A DNA stretch of 8,768 bases from JAKORR01 sp964608495 (lineage in GTDB: Bacteria; Armatimonadota; Zipacnadia; Zipacnadales; FEN-943), in assembly GCA_964608495.1 (NCBI GenBank), contig CAZSOQ010000218.1, forward strand, positions 1-8,768, given 5' to 3'. Shown here one piece after another: positions 1-6,434 of the stretch. The translations under genes were made by a program, and so were the position numbers. Every line of letters starts with the position of its first letter. Within the stretch, counting starts at the first letter, position 1. The notes under the pieces were generated by a model. It saw nothing but the letters and a program-made list of their open reading frames with translations. It did not search any database and had not been told where the DNA came from.

Positions 1-2
1 GG

Positions 3-1010
3 CTAGTCCCGGCCCGCCAGGCGGGCGGTGACGTCCACGAATCGGTAGGGATGCTCCAGGTCCGGGAAGATGTAGCTCCTGTCCTCCAGCAAGGGTAGGT
101 CCTCGCCGAAGTAGAGGTCCAGGAGGACGCGGAAGGTGTTGACGGGCGTAAGGGAGTCGTAGAGGGCGCCGGTGTCAACGCCGGGGAAGTGGTAGGCATT
201 GAGGATCCCGATGTGCATGCGCAGGGCGTCGTCACTCAGCGTGAGCCAGTTGACGTCGGCGCCGTTCTCGACGCCGAACTCCGAGCGCGCGCAGTAGGGG
301 CCCTCGTCGGCCTGGAGGATGACGATCGGTGGGGCGCCTCGGGCGTGGAGGATGGGGTCGAGGAGATCCCTGAGGCGGGAGTTGAGGAAGCGCAACTGGG
401 CAAGGTAGCAGGCCACGGGGCGGGTGGCCTCGTCCTTGCTCGTGAGAGGCCCGCCGTCGGCGTCGAAGACGAAGGGCCTGTGGGGGAGCAGGATGTGGGC
501 GAAGACGAGCTTCGGGCCCGGCTGCTCGACAGCTTGGGCCAGGGCATCGAACTGATAGAGGGCGGAGGCGCGGTGGGTGTCGCGCTCATGGTAGGGGGCG
601 AGACGGCGGAGAAGTGCGCAGATAGCGGTGGGATGGAGGAGGACGCGGGTGCAGTGGTCGAGGACCGGCGGATCGTAGGCGTAGTTTGCGTGGGCGAAGG
701 GGTCGCGGTGCGTGGGCGGCCACCAGGAACCGACCTGGATGAGGCGGTAGCCCCTGGGCGCGAGGTAGCGGCCGACCGCGTGCCTGAGACTCAGCGGGTA
801 CAGCGGGGTTTGGTCAGCGCTGTCGGCGAGGGCCGGGGTGAGGTGGGTGAGGTGCGTCATGTTGAGCGAGGAGGCAAGGGACTGGAAGGTCTTGGGGTAG
901 TTGGCGCGGCTGTGGGAGGCGACGTAGAAGCCCTGGGAGCGCAGGTAGCCCAGGAACTGGCTGTTGTCAAAGGAGAAGAACCCGCGGCCGCGCGGCAGTG
1001 GTGCCGGCAA
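3..1010 (-). CDS. Sulfatase-like (alkaline phosphatase superfamily) protein, N-terminally truncated
   Basis: The 335-residue frame ends at a TAG stop and is recognisable as a sulfatase/LTA-synthase-like protein of the type found near glycan or cell-envelope genes. Visible blocks are FFSFDNSQFLGYLRSQGFYV (11-30), SRANYPKTFQSLASSLNM (34-51, possibly holding the nucleophile Thr41), PGPKLVFAHILLPHRPFVF (164-182, His177 a likely metal ligand), ILQADEGPY (231-239) and FGxLN-type text at 267-271 (HIGILN). Family members normally begin with membrane helices followed by an Asp-bearing metal motif (YYIILDGY-like) just before the FDNS block. None of that is present: the sequence becomes unrelated before residue 11, and the previous gene stops only 47 bases upstream of the TTG. 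The TTG at 1010 is simply the first usable codon of an open frame, with no ribosome site. The gene is therefore a 5'-deleted relic or an assembly misjoin, and it is probably inactive as drawn. Family assignment is fairly sure; substrate is unknown. Confidence 0.72.
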   Translation of the reverse strand: MPAPLPRGRGFFSFDNSQFLGYLRSQGFYVASHSRANYPKTFQSLASSLNMTHLTHLTPALADSADQTPLYPLSLRHAVGRYLAPRGYRLIQVGSWWPPTHRDPFAHANYAYDPPVLDHCTRVLLHPTAICALLRRLAPYHERDTHRASALYQFDALAQAVEQPGPKLVFAHILLPHRPFVFDADGGPLTSKDEATRPVACYLAQLRFLNSRLRDLLDPILHARGAPPIVILQADEGPYCARSEFGVENGADVNWLTLSDDALRMHIGILNAYHFPGVDTGALYDSLTPVNTFRVLLDLYFGEDLPLLEDRSYIFPDLEHPYRFVDVTARLAGRD

Positions 1011-1017
1011 AGCACGC

Positions 1018-1044
1018 CCCCTGGGCCTTGAGGTGGCACAGGGG
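1018..1044 (-). terminator. GC-rich hairpin after the Gfo/Idh gene, possible terminator
   Basis: On the minus strand, 13 bases past the TAG stop of the Gfo/Idh gene, CCCCTG pairs with CAGGGG. After a 1x1 mismatch, GCC pairs with GGC around the 7-base loop ACCTCAA. That gives nine GC-rich pairs in 27 bases. No clear U-tract follows (the next bases are GCGTGCTTTGCC), so it is either an atypical terminator, as is common in high-GC genomes, or only a chance structure. Confidence 0.35.
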
Positions 1045-1057
1045 AAGGCGTGGGGTG

Positions 1058-2140
1058 CTAGTCCTGGCGGATCAGGACGGGGTCGTTCCTGTCAATGCTC
1101 TCGTGGATCGCCGCGGCGATCTTCGTGGCCTGCAGACCGTCGTAGCCGGAGGCGTACTCGCCCAGGTCGCCCAGGCCCGCGCCGTCCAGCAGGTAGTTCA
1201 CGTTGTGGGCGAAGTCCGCGATGCTGTCTATGCCGTAGCCCTCGTAGATCTCGCGGCCCTGCTTGTCGTGGCACAGACGCAGGAAGCTCATGTTGTGGCT
1301 CTGGACCGCCGGGTGGGTCTCGGTGGAGCAGGTCCAGGTGCCCCGGTCCTGACTGTCGCACTCCAGCAGCCCGTGGGTGCCGACCAGGCGGATGCCCTGG
1401 TTGACGATGGCGGGGAAGCCCTCGGGCAGGATCCAGCTCGTGTCGAAGCAGACGGTCGCGCCGTTGTCGAACTCGACCATGGCGGTGATGGAGTCGAAGG
1501 TGTCCACGCCCAGCTCGCGGAGACGGGCCTTGCGGCCGAGCCCCCAGACGCGGACGCCGTTGGCGCCCATGAGCCAGCGGGCCAGGTCGTAGAAGTGGAT
1601 GCCGAGGAACCAGGCGGGCGAGCTGGCCTTGGCCCAGCCGGGGAACCAGTCGCGTGGGACCTCGATGCGGTCCTCCATGTGCGAGTAGCCGTACTCGATG
1701 CGGCCGAGGTCGCCGGCGAGGATGCGCTGCCTCATGGCGCGGTGGTACTCGTCGTAGCGCTTGTGGAAGTCCACCTGCAGGAGGATGCCGGCGTGTTCGC
1801 AGGCCCGGATCATCTCCAGGCAGCCCTCGACGGTGACGTCCAGGGGCTTCTCGCAGAGGACGTGGACGCCGGCCTCGGCGGCGGCGAGGACGATGTCGCG
1901 GTGGTAGGGGTCTGGGGTGACGACGGTGAGGCCGTCGAGCTGCTCGCGGGCCAGCATCTCGCGGACGTCGGTGTAGGGGGTGAACTGGAACTTCCTGAGC
2001 CGCTCTTCGAGGAGCTGCTCGTTGATGTCGCAGGCGGCGACGAGGCGGCAGGTGCCCTGCCAGGTGAGCTGGCGGAAGGTGTACAGATGGTTGATGCCAA
2101 AGGTGCCGAGGCCGACAACGCCGATACGAGCCTGAGCCAT
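1058..2140 (-). CDS. Gfo/Idh/MocA family oxidoreductase
   Basis: This is a complete 360-residue NAD(P)-dependent oxidoreductase, the normal length for the family, probably acting in the cytoplasm on a sugar, inositol or related polyol. The N-terminal Rossmann domain opens with RIGVVGLGTFG (5-15), a GxGxxG nucleotide loop. VVTPDPYH (73-80) leads to the signature CEKPL (96-100), whose Lys98 is the family's catalytic lysine. The C-terminal alpha/beta domain has DFHKRYDEYHRAM (124-136) and GIHFYDLARWL (180-190), where His182 and Asp185 match the conserved His/Asp pair. The start at 2140 is chosen over an in-frame upstream codon at 2218. It begins right at the Rossmann strand and has a strong GGGAGG site seven bases upstream, while the extra upstream residues look like low-complexity leader. 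The gene follows the four-helix membrane protein after 172 bases. The substrate cannot be told from sequence. Confidence 0.92.
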   Translation of the reverse strand: MAQARIGVVGLGTFGINHLYTFRQLTWQGTCRLVAACDINEQLLEERLRKFQFTPYTDVREMLAREQLDGLTVVTPDPYHRDIVLAAAEAGVHVLCEKPLDVTVEGCLEMIRACEHAGILLQVDFHKRYDEYHRAMRQRILAGDLGRIEYGYSHMEDRIEVPRDWFPGWAKASSPAWFLGIHFYDLARWLMGANGVRVWGLGRKARLRELGVDTFDSITAMVEFDNGATVCFDTSWILPEGFPAIVNQGIRLVGTHGLLECDSQDRGTWTCSTETHPAVQSHNMSFLRLCHDKQGREIYEGYGIDSIADFAHNVNYLLDGAGLGDLGEYASGYDGLQATKIAAAIHESIDRNDPVLIRQD

Positions 2141-2147
2141 GTCAGGA

Positions 2148-2153
2148 CCTCCC
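2148..2153 (-). promoter_or_regulatory. Ribosome binding site of the Gfo/Idh gene
   Basis: GGGAGG lies seven bases before the ATG at 2140 on the minus strand. It decides the start against the longer reading that begins at 2218. Confidence 0.75.
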
Positions 2154-2312
2154 AAGGACGGGCGCGGCGCCGGGTGCGTGAAGGCACAGCGCACGCCACA
2201 GGCCGAGCGTGACGCCAACCACCGGACGGCGAAGGTGCCCGGCAGCCTTGAGCAGAAGGACTTCCGCGCGGACGGGCGGGCTCCTTCAGGGAAGGCCGCG
2301 GGGGCCGGCGGG

Positions 2313-2966
2313 TCAGAGCACCTTGGGCACCACGTGCCAGAGGACGGCGAGGAGGAAGACGACCTGGAAGAACCGGTGGCCCCTCTGCCAGAGCTCCTGG
2401 CGCGACCCGGAGAAGGCCCGCAGCAGGCCGGTGAGGACGAGGAAGAAGACGCTGGTGCAGAGCCAACTGCCGGAAGCGAGGAGCTCGTCGTAGGAGCCCT
2501 CGGCCAGATGGCCGAAGAAGAACAGAGTGCCGTGGGTCATGGCGACGAGGCCGAAGAGGCCGCCGAGGAGGAAGTGGACGGCGCGGAGGCGGCGTCGGCG
2601 GTTGGGGTGCGGGTGCGTCAGGGCGATGAACAGGCCGCCCAGGCCGGCGAGGATGACGCCCGGGGCGCCGATCCGGCCGAGCTTGTGGATCAGGTGCATG
2701 CGCTCGGCGTGCTCCTCTCCCCCACCGTGCTCCTCCTCGCCCGGCTCCCCGACTATCCCGGGCGGGAAGCCGGTACGGCCTGGCTGGGCCGAGGGCCCAC
2801 TGCCGGCCGGGGGCGCGCCGGGCTCGGGAGCGGGCGGAGAGTGGGCAGGCGCGGCTCCGGGGCCGGCGGGAGCGCCCGGGCCGGGGGGCGGTTCCTGGGC
2901 CGCCAGGAAGGCGGCGACGAGGAGCAGGCAAAGACAGGCGAGCAGGCTGGGTCCCAAGATTCTCAT
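2313..2966 (-). CDS. Secreted-leader four-helix membrane protein, putative diheme cytochrome b-like
   Basis: I do not recognise a named family for this 217-residue protein. It begins with a signal peptide (about 1-23, possible cleavage after LAA). A Pro/Ala/Gly-rich linker (24-76) and a Glu/His patch (77-94: EEEHGGGEEH, then His91 and His94) follow. Four hydrophobic helices come next at about 97-117, 130-152, 166-184 and 198-215. Helices 2 and 4 each carry two histidines 14 residues apart (His131/His145; His197/His211). Helices 1 and 3 each contain glycines 14 apart (Gly97/Gly111; Gly166/Gly180). This is the spacing known for helices A-D of cytochrome b, where the His pairs bind two hemes. 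Arginines after helix 1 (RRRRLR, 123-128) and around 183-198 put those loops inside, so the N-terminus is outside and both His pairs line up by membrane side. A GGGGGTGA ribosome site is just upstream of the ATG. Heme binding and electron-transfer role are inferences; another four-helix family is possible. Confidence 0.85.
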   Translation of the reverse strand: MRILGPSLLACLCLLLVAAFLAAQEPPPGPGAPAGPGAAPAHSPPAPEPGAPPAGSGPSAQPGRTGFPPGIVGEPGEEEHGGGEEHAERMHLIHKLGRIGAPGVILAGLGGLFIALTHPHPNRRRRLRAVHFLLGGLFGLVAMTHGTLFFFGHLAEGSYDELLASGSWLCTSVFFLVLTGLLRAFSGSRQELWQRGHRFFQVVFLLAVLWHVVPKVL

Positions 2967-2980
2967 CCCATCACCCCCTG

Positions 2981-3001
2981 GAGTTGGTCAGAGGGCAACT
3001 C
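2981..3001 (-). repeat. Perfect 6-bp inverted repeat upstream of the four-helix membrane protein
   Basis: GAGTTG and CAACTC form a perfect six-base inverted repeat around a nine-base spacer, in the 59-base gap between the M20 stop and the ATG at 2966. It could be a leader hairpin or a small operator. No U-tract follows, so a terminator is unlikely. A repeat this short may be chance. Confidence 0.25.
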
Positions 3002-3025
3002 GACAGCACCGAGAAAGCGAACCGG

Positions 3026-4270
3026 CTAGTCAGCGCCGCACCAGCGGGCCAGGAAGGCGGCGAGGCCGGTGGCGGCGGCGAGCATGTCGTCCACGCGAAG
3101 GCTCTCGCCCGCGGAATGGGCCTGGCGGATGTCGGAGGGCCCGTAGACGACGGTGGGAAGGCCGGCGAGCCCGGCATAGAGGCGGGCGTCGCAACTGACG
3201 TTCCAGCCGTAGACCTCGGAGGGAAAGCCGCAGTCGCGCACGGCCTGGTTGAGGGTCGTGACGAGGGGATGGTTCGGGTCCATCTCGTAGGCGTCGTTGT
3301 GCAGCTTGGGGAAGGTGAGCTCGAAGTGCTCGCGTAGCCACTGATCGCCGGTGGAGAGGACTGCGGCGAGAAGCTCCTGCTTGATTTCTTCCATGCTCTT
3401 GTTGGGCAGGAAGCCGACGCCGCCTTCGAGGACGCACTCGCCGGCGACCATCGAGGGCCAGCCGTCGGCGCGGATGGTGCCCAAGCAGAGCTGGACGGGG
3501 TTCTCGTAGCGGGCGAAGAGGGGATGGCCGCGGCTGGCGGCGATCAGGCGCTCCTCGTAGTCGAGCAGGCGGGCGATGGCCTCCATCATCTTCTCGATGG
3601 CGTTGACGCCCTCGTGCCGGCGGCCCATGTGCACGGACCGGCCGGTGGTGCGGGCGCGGAACCAGATGGCGCCGCGGTTGGCGGGAAAGACGTCGAGGCC
3701 GGAGGCCTCCATGACGACGACCCCGCCCGCCGTGCAGCCCTGGCGGATGAGGGCCAGGGCGCCGTTGCCGCCGGGCTCCTCCTCGATGACGATCTGGGCC
3801 TCGATGCGGCCCGAGGGCTGGAAGCCGAGCTCGCGCAGGGCGATGAGGGCGAGCCAGAGGGTGACGATCTGGCCCTTGGCGTCGGTGGCGCCGCGGCCCA
3901 CCACGGACTCGCCGTCGTACCTGGGGTCGAAGGCGTCGTCCCAGCCGGCGGCGGGGACGACGTCGGAATGGCTCTGGACGATGACGCTGTGGCCCGCGTC
4001 GCCGCCCCAGGTGCCGACGACGTTGGCGCGGCCCTCGTAGGGGACCGCGTCGTCGCTGCGGGTGTACTCGGGGTCGTCCACCAGGGAGTCAGGGATCGGG
4101 CGATAATCGGCGCCGAGGCCGATCTCACGCAGGGCGCGGAGGACGTAGGCCTGGACCTCGGTCTCGTGGCCCTGAGTGCTGGGGAAGCGGATGAGGTCGC
4201 AGAGCCAGGCGACGGCCTGGTCGCGGTGGGCCTGAACGACCGAGGAGAGCTCGCGGCAATCGAGAGACAT
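3026..4270 (-). CDS. M20 family metallopeptidase/deacylase (ArgE/DapE-like)
   Basis: This 414-residue dizinc amide hydrolase of the M20 family is complete and of usual length. Relatives remove acyl groups from amino acids (acetylornithine deacetylase ArgE, succinyl-diaminopimelate desuccinylase DapE, aminoacylases) or trim dipeptides. Metal ligands appear in order: QSHSDVVP (99-106, His101, with Asp103), GRGATDAKGQ (125-134, bridging Asp130), VIEEEPGGNG (161-170, Glu164 as likely general base and Glu165 as ligand), Glu188, and AHSAGESL (384-391, His385). GRSVHMG (210-216) sits in the lid/dimerisation domain with the usual His214. The DEExG motif reads EEEPG here, a variant common in some ArgE/DapE-like branches. 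The gene is 43 bases after thrB. The ATG at 4270 has only a weak AAGGCGGG upstream, so translation may depend on coupling. The substrate is unresolved; no arg or dap genes are beside it, so I do not assign argE or dapE. Confidence 0.92.
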   Translation of the reverse strand: MSLDCRELSSVVQAHRDQAVAWLCDLIRFPSTQGHETEVQAYVLRALREIGLGADYRPIPDSLVDDPEYTRSDDAVPYEGRANVVGTWGGDAGHSVIVQSHSDVVPAAGWDDAFDPRYDGESVVGRGATDAKGQIVTLWLALIALRELGFQPSGRIEAQIVIEEEPGGNGALALIRQGCTAGGVVVMEASGLDVFPANRGAIWFRARTTGRSVHMGRRHEGVNAIEKMMEAIARLLDYEERLIAASRGHPLFARYENPVQLCLGTIRADGWPSMVAGECVLEGGVGFLPNKSMEEIKQELLAAVLSTGDQWLREHFELTFPKLHNDAYEMDPNHPLVTTLNQAVRDCGFPSEVYGWNVSCDARLYAGLAGLPTVVYGPSDIRQAHSAGESLRVDDMLAAATGLAAFLARWCGAD

Positions 4271-4313
4271 TGGACTACCCGCCTTGGTCGGGATGAGGAC
4301 CGCTGCGCCGGGA

Positions 4314-5225
4314 TCAGTGATCGAGGGCTCGGACGCGAGCGCCGCGAAGGTCGAGCCCCGCCAGGGCTACGGTGGCCGCCATCCCCGCTCCTGAGGCCGC
4401 CTGCAGCATCGCGCGGGCGACGCGGGGCGCGGCGTCGGTGCAGAAGGCCGCGACGCTGGGGCCGGAGCCGCTGACCGCCGCGCCGTGGGCACCAGCCTGC
4501 CGCGCGGCCTCCATGACCCGGTCCACCCCGGGCATGAGCGGCAGCCGGTAGGGCTGGTGCAGGCGGTCGCGGGTAGCTTCGCCCAGCAGGGGCCACAGTC
4601 CTTCCCGGAGGGCGGCGACCATCGCGGCGGCGCGGGACAGGTTGAAGACGGCGTCGGCGAGGGGGACCTGGGCGGGCATGACGCGCCGGGCGTCGTGGGT
4701 GCTGACCTGGAACTGGGGCATGAGCAGGACGATGCGCAGGTCGGGATGGGGATCAAGGCGAGCGACCTGAAGGGGCTCGGCGCCGGGCAAGCAGAGCGTG
4801 AGGCCGCCGAGGAGCGCGGGAGCGACGTTGTCGGGATGGCCCTCGAGGTCGGCGGCGAGGCGGACAAGCTCGTCGCGGGAGAGGGTGAGGTCGAGAAGGC
4901 TGTCGGCCGCGAGAAGGCCTGCGACGATGGCCGTGGAGCTGCTGCCGAGGCCGCGGGCCAGAGGCACGTCGTGGTGGGCGCGCCAGGCCAGCGGGGGCAG
5001 GGCGCGGCCGGCGCGGCGGGCCAGCTCCGCGGCGGATCGGAGCATGAGGTTGTCGTCGCCGCGGGGGAGCTCGTCGCGGCCGTGGCCCGCGATGCGCAGG
5101 GACGGCTTGGCGGCCGGGCGGACCGTCACGCGGTTGTACAGCTTCAGCGCGAGGCCCAGGCAATCGAAGCCGGGGCCGAGATTGGCCGTGGTGGCGGGTA
5201 CCAGGATCTCGTAGGCGTCGGGCAT
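4314..5225 (-). CDS. thrB: Homoserine kinase
   Basis: This enzyme phosphorylates L-homoserine with ATP to give O-phosphohomoserine, the penultimate step of threonine synthesis, in the cytoplasm. The 303-residue length is normal. All GHMP-kinase motifs are present: VPATTANLGPGFDCLG (9-24), the ATP-binding loop PLARGLGSSSTA (88-99), EGHPDN (128-133), VSTHDARRVMP (174-184, a block typical of ThrB) and the C-terminal SGSGPSV (252-258). The ATG at 5225 is preceded by GAGGG about nine bases away, and the first motif starts at residue 9, as in the family. It lies 100 bases after the dehydrogenase and 43 before the M20 gene. The usual partners thrC (threonine synthase) and hom (homoserine dehydrogenase) are not in the window, so the gene stands outside a classical thr operon. 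No Thr/Ile-rich attenuator peptide is visible upstream. Confidence 0.95.
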   Translation of the reverse strand: MPDAYEILVPATTANLGPGFDCLGLALKLYNRVTVRPAAKPSLRIAGHGRDELPRGDDNLMLRSAAELARRAGRALPPLAWRAHHDVPLARGLGSSSTAIVAGLLAADSLLDLTLSRDELVRLAADLEGHPDNVAPALLGGLTLCLPGAEPLQVARLDPHPDLRIVLLMPQFQVSTHDARRVMPAQVPLADAVFNLSRAAAMVAALREGLWPLLGEATRDRLHQPYRLPLMPGVDRVMEAARQAGAHGAAVSGSGPSVAAFCTDAAPRVARAMLQAASGAGMAATVALAGLDLRGARVRALDH

Positions 5226-5236
5226 GGTCTGAGGCC

Positions 5237-5265
5237 CTCGCCGGGGGGCAGTGGGCCACCCCGAG
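5237..5265 (-). promoter_or_regulatory. Imperfect GC-rich hairpin overlapping the thrB ribosome site
   Basis: In the minus-strand leader of thrB, CTCGGGG, a bulged T and GG can pair with CC, CCCCG and, after a two-base bulge, GAG, around the seven-base loop CCCACTG. The 3' arm takes in part of the GAGGG that would serve as the ribosome site for the ATG at 5225. It could mask that site or simply reflect the high GC content. It has no U-tract, so I do not call it a terminator of the dehydrogenase gene. Confidence 0.3.
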
Positions 5266-5325
5266 CGATTGGGGGCTGTTCAACGGGGGCGGGCTGATTC
5301 CTTCCGGCCGGGCACCGGGGCGCGG

Positions 5326-6427
5326 TCAGGACTGCACGAGGACGGCCTTGGTGGCCTCTCGGGAGGCGAGGGCCGCCAGGGCCTCGTTGGCCTGCTCGAC
5401 GGGGAAGCGATGCGTGACCATGTCCGCCAGGGGGTAGCGGCCGGGAAAGGACAGTGGACACCGCGTGCCAGAGGTGCGCGGTGTCGGAGACCCAGGTGCC
5501 CTGGATCGTGACGTTTCTCACCGAGACGTCCTCGTAGAGCCGCAGGGGCACCCGGCCGAGGGGCGTGGCGACGCCAGGCAGGAGGATGCGGCCGCCACGG
5601 GCGACCAGGGACAGGGCCTCGGCGAAGCTGTCGGCCGTGCCGGCGGCGTCGAGCACGACGTCGGCCCCGTGACCGTGGGTGACGTCGAGGACCAGGGCGC
5701 GGCGGTCGTCGGGCGGGGTCTCGTGGACGTTGATGGGCAGACAGCCGAAACTCTCGGCGAGGGCCAGACGGCGGGCGCCGCGACGCGTGCCCTCGATGAG
5801 GACGGCGCGGGCGCCGCGCTCCCAGGCCAGGGCCGCCGCGAAGAGGCCCAGGGGGCCGGGGCCGATGACGAGGACAACGTCGCCGATCTGGATCTCGGCC
5901 TGCTCGATGGCGTGGGCGGCGGTGGCGCCGGAACAGGTGGCAGGGACGACGGCGGCAGGGTCGGCGTCGCGCGGGAGCTTGATGACGTCGGTCTCGGGGC
6001 GCAGGGAGAGGTGAGTGGCGTAACAGCCGTTGAGGCCCGGGGGCTCGTCGGCGGGGATGCTGATGCCGTAGACGCGGCGGTGGGGGCAGAGGGCGGGCCG
6101 GCGCTTGAGGACGCACAGGCTGCAGCGCAGGCAGGACAGGCCGCGGTTCCAGGTGACGAGGTCACCGGGCGCGAGGGGGCGGCCGAAGACGTCGGCGCGA
6201 GACCCACCGGTGGCCGCCACCCAGCCGACGCCCTCGTGGCCAAGCACCAGGGGCAGCCGGATGCGCGGGTCCTCGCCGGCGGCAATGTCCAGATCGGAGC
6301 CGCACACGCCGGCGGCGGCCGTCTTGACCAGCACGGCGCCGTCGGCGGGATCGGGCAGGGGGACGTCGTGGGGCCGCAGGGGTGCGCCGAACTCCTCGAG
6401 AACCAGGACGGTGGCGTGATCGGACAT
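5326..6427 (-). CDS. Zinc-dependent medium-chain alcohol dehydrogenase, TM0436-like, with a frameshift
   Basis: This NAD(P)-dependent zinc dehydrogenase belongs to the MDR superfamily. Wording such as CGSDLDIAAGEDPR (42-55), GDLVTWNRG (88-96) and IQGTWVSDTAHLWHAV (308-323) resembles the Thermotoga TM0436-type branch, whose substrate is not firmly known. Catalytic zinc ligands are Cys42, His64-Glu65 and probably Cys165. A structural-zinc set is Cys99, Cys102, Cys105 and Cys114. The Rossmann loop is GPGPLG (189-194). The frame breaks after STVLS (328) in a CCC run (5443-5445 on the plus strand). Removing one C restores GRYPLADMVTHRFPVEQA and a normal ending AVLVQS with TGA at 5326, giving 366 residues. 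Left uncorrected, translation runs on into thrB sequence in the wrong frame. The ATG at 6427 is seven bases after the selA stop and has no strong ribosome site, so translational coupling is likely. The frameshift is either a sequencing error or a real C-terminal mutation. Confidence 0.9.
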
Positions 6428-6434
6428 GCGGGGG

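Noticed and set aside
998..2212. Long plus-strand open frame (404 residues) opposite the Gfo/Idh gene
   Set aside because: Its translation is Val/Ala/Gly/Asp-rich without any domain, and the minus strand holds a clear enzyme. It is a shadow created by high-GC codon use.
2141..2218. Possible N-terminal extension of the Gfo/Idh protein to a codon at 2218
   Set aside because: The strong ribosome site before 2140 and the Rossmann strand beginning at residue 5 of the shorter form favour the shorter form.
2255..2287. Six-base inverted repeat (GAAGGA/TCCTTC) between the membrane protein and the Gfo/Idh gene
   Set aside because: The spacer is 21 bases, there is no U-tract on either side, and a 6-bp repeat is expected by chance in this composition, so it is not called a terminator.
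3524..4474. Plus-strand open frame of 316 residues opposite the M20 and thrB genes
   Set aside because: It spans two well-supported minus-strand genes, has low-complexity composition and no recognisable motif.
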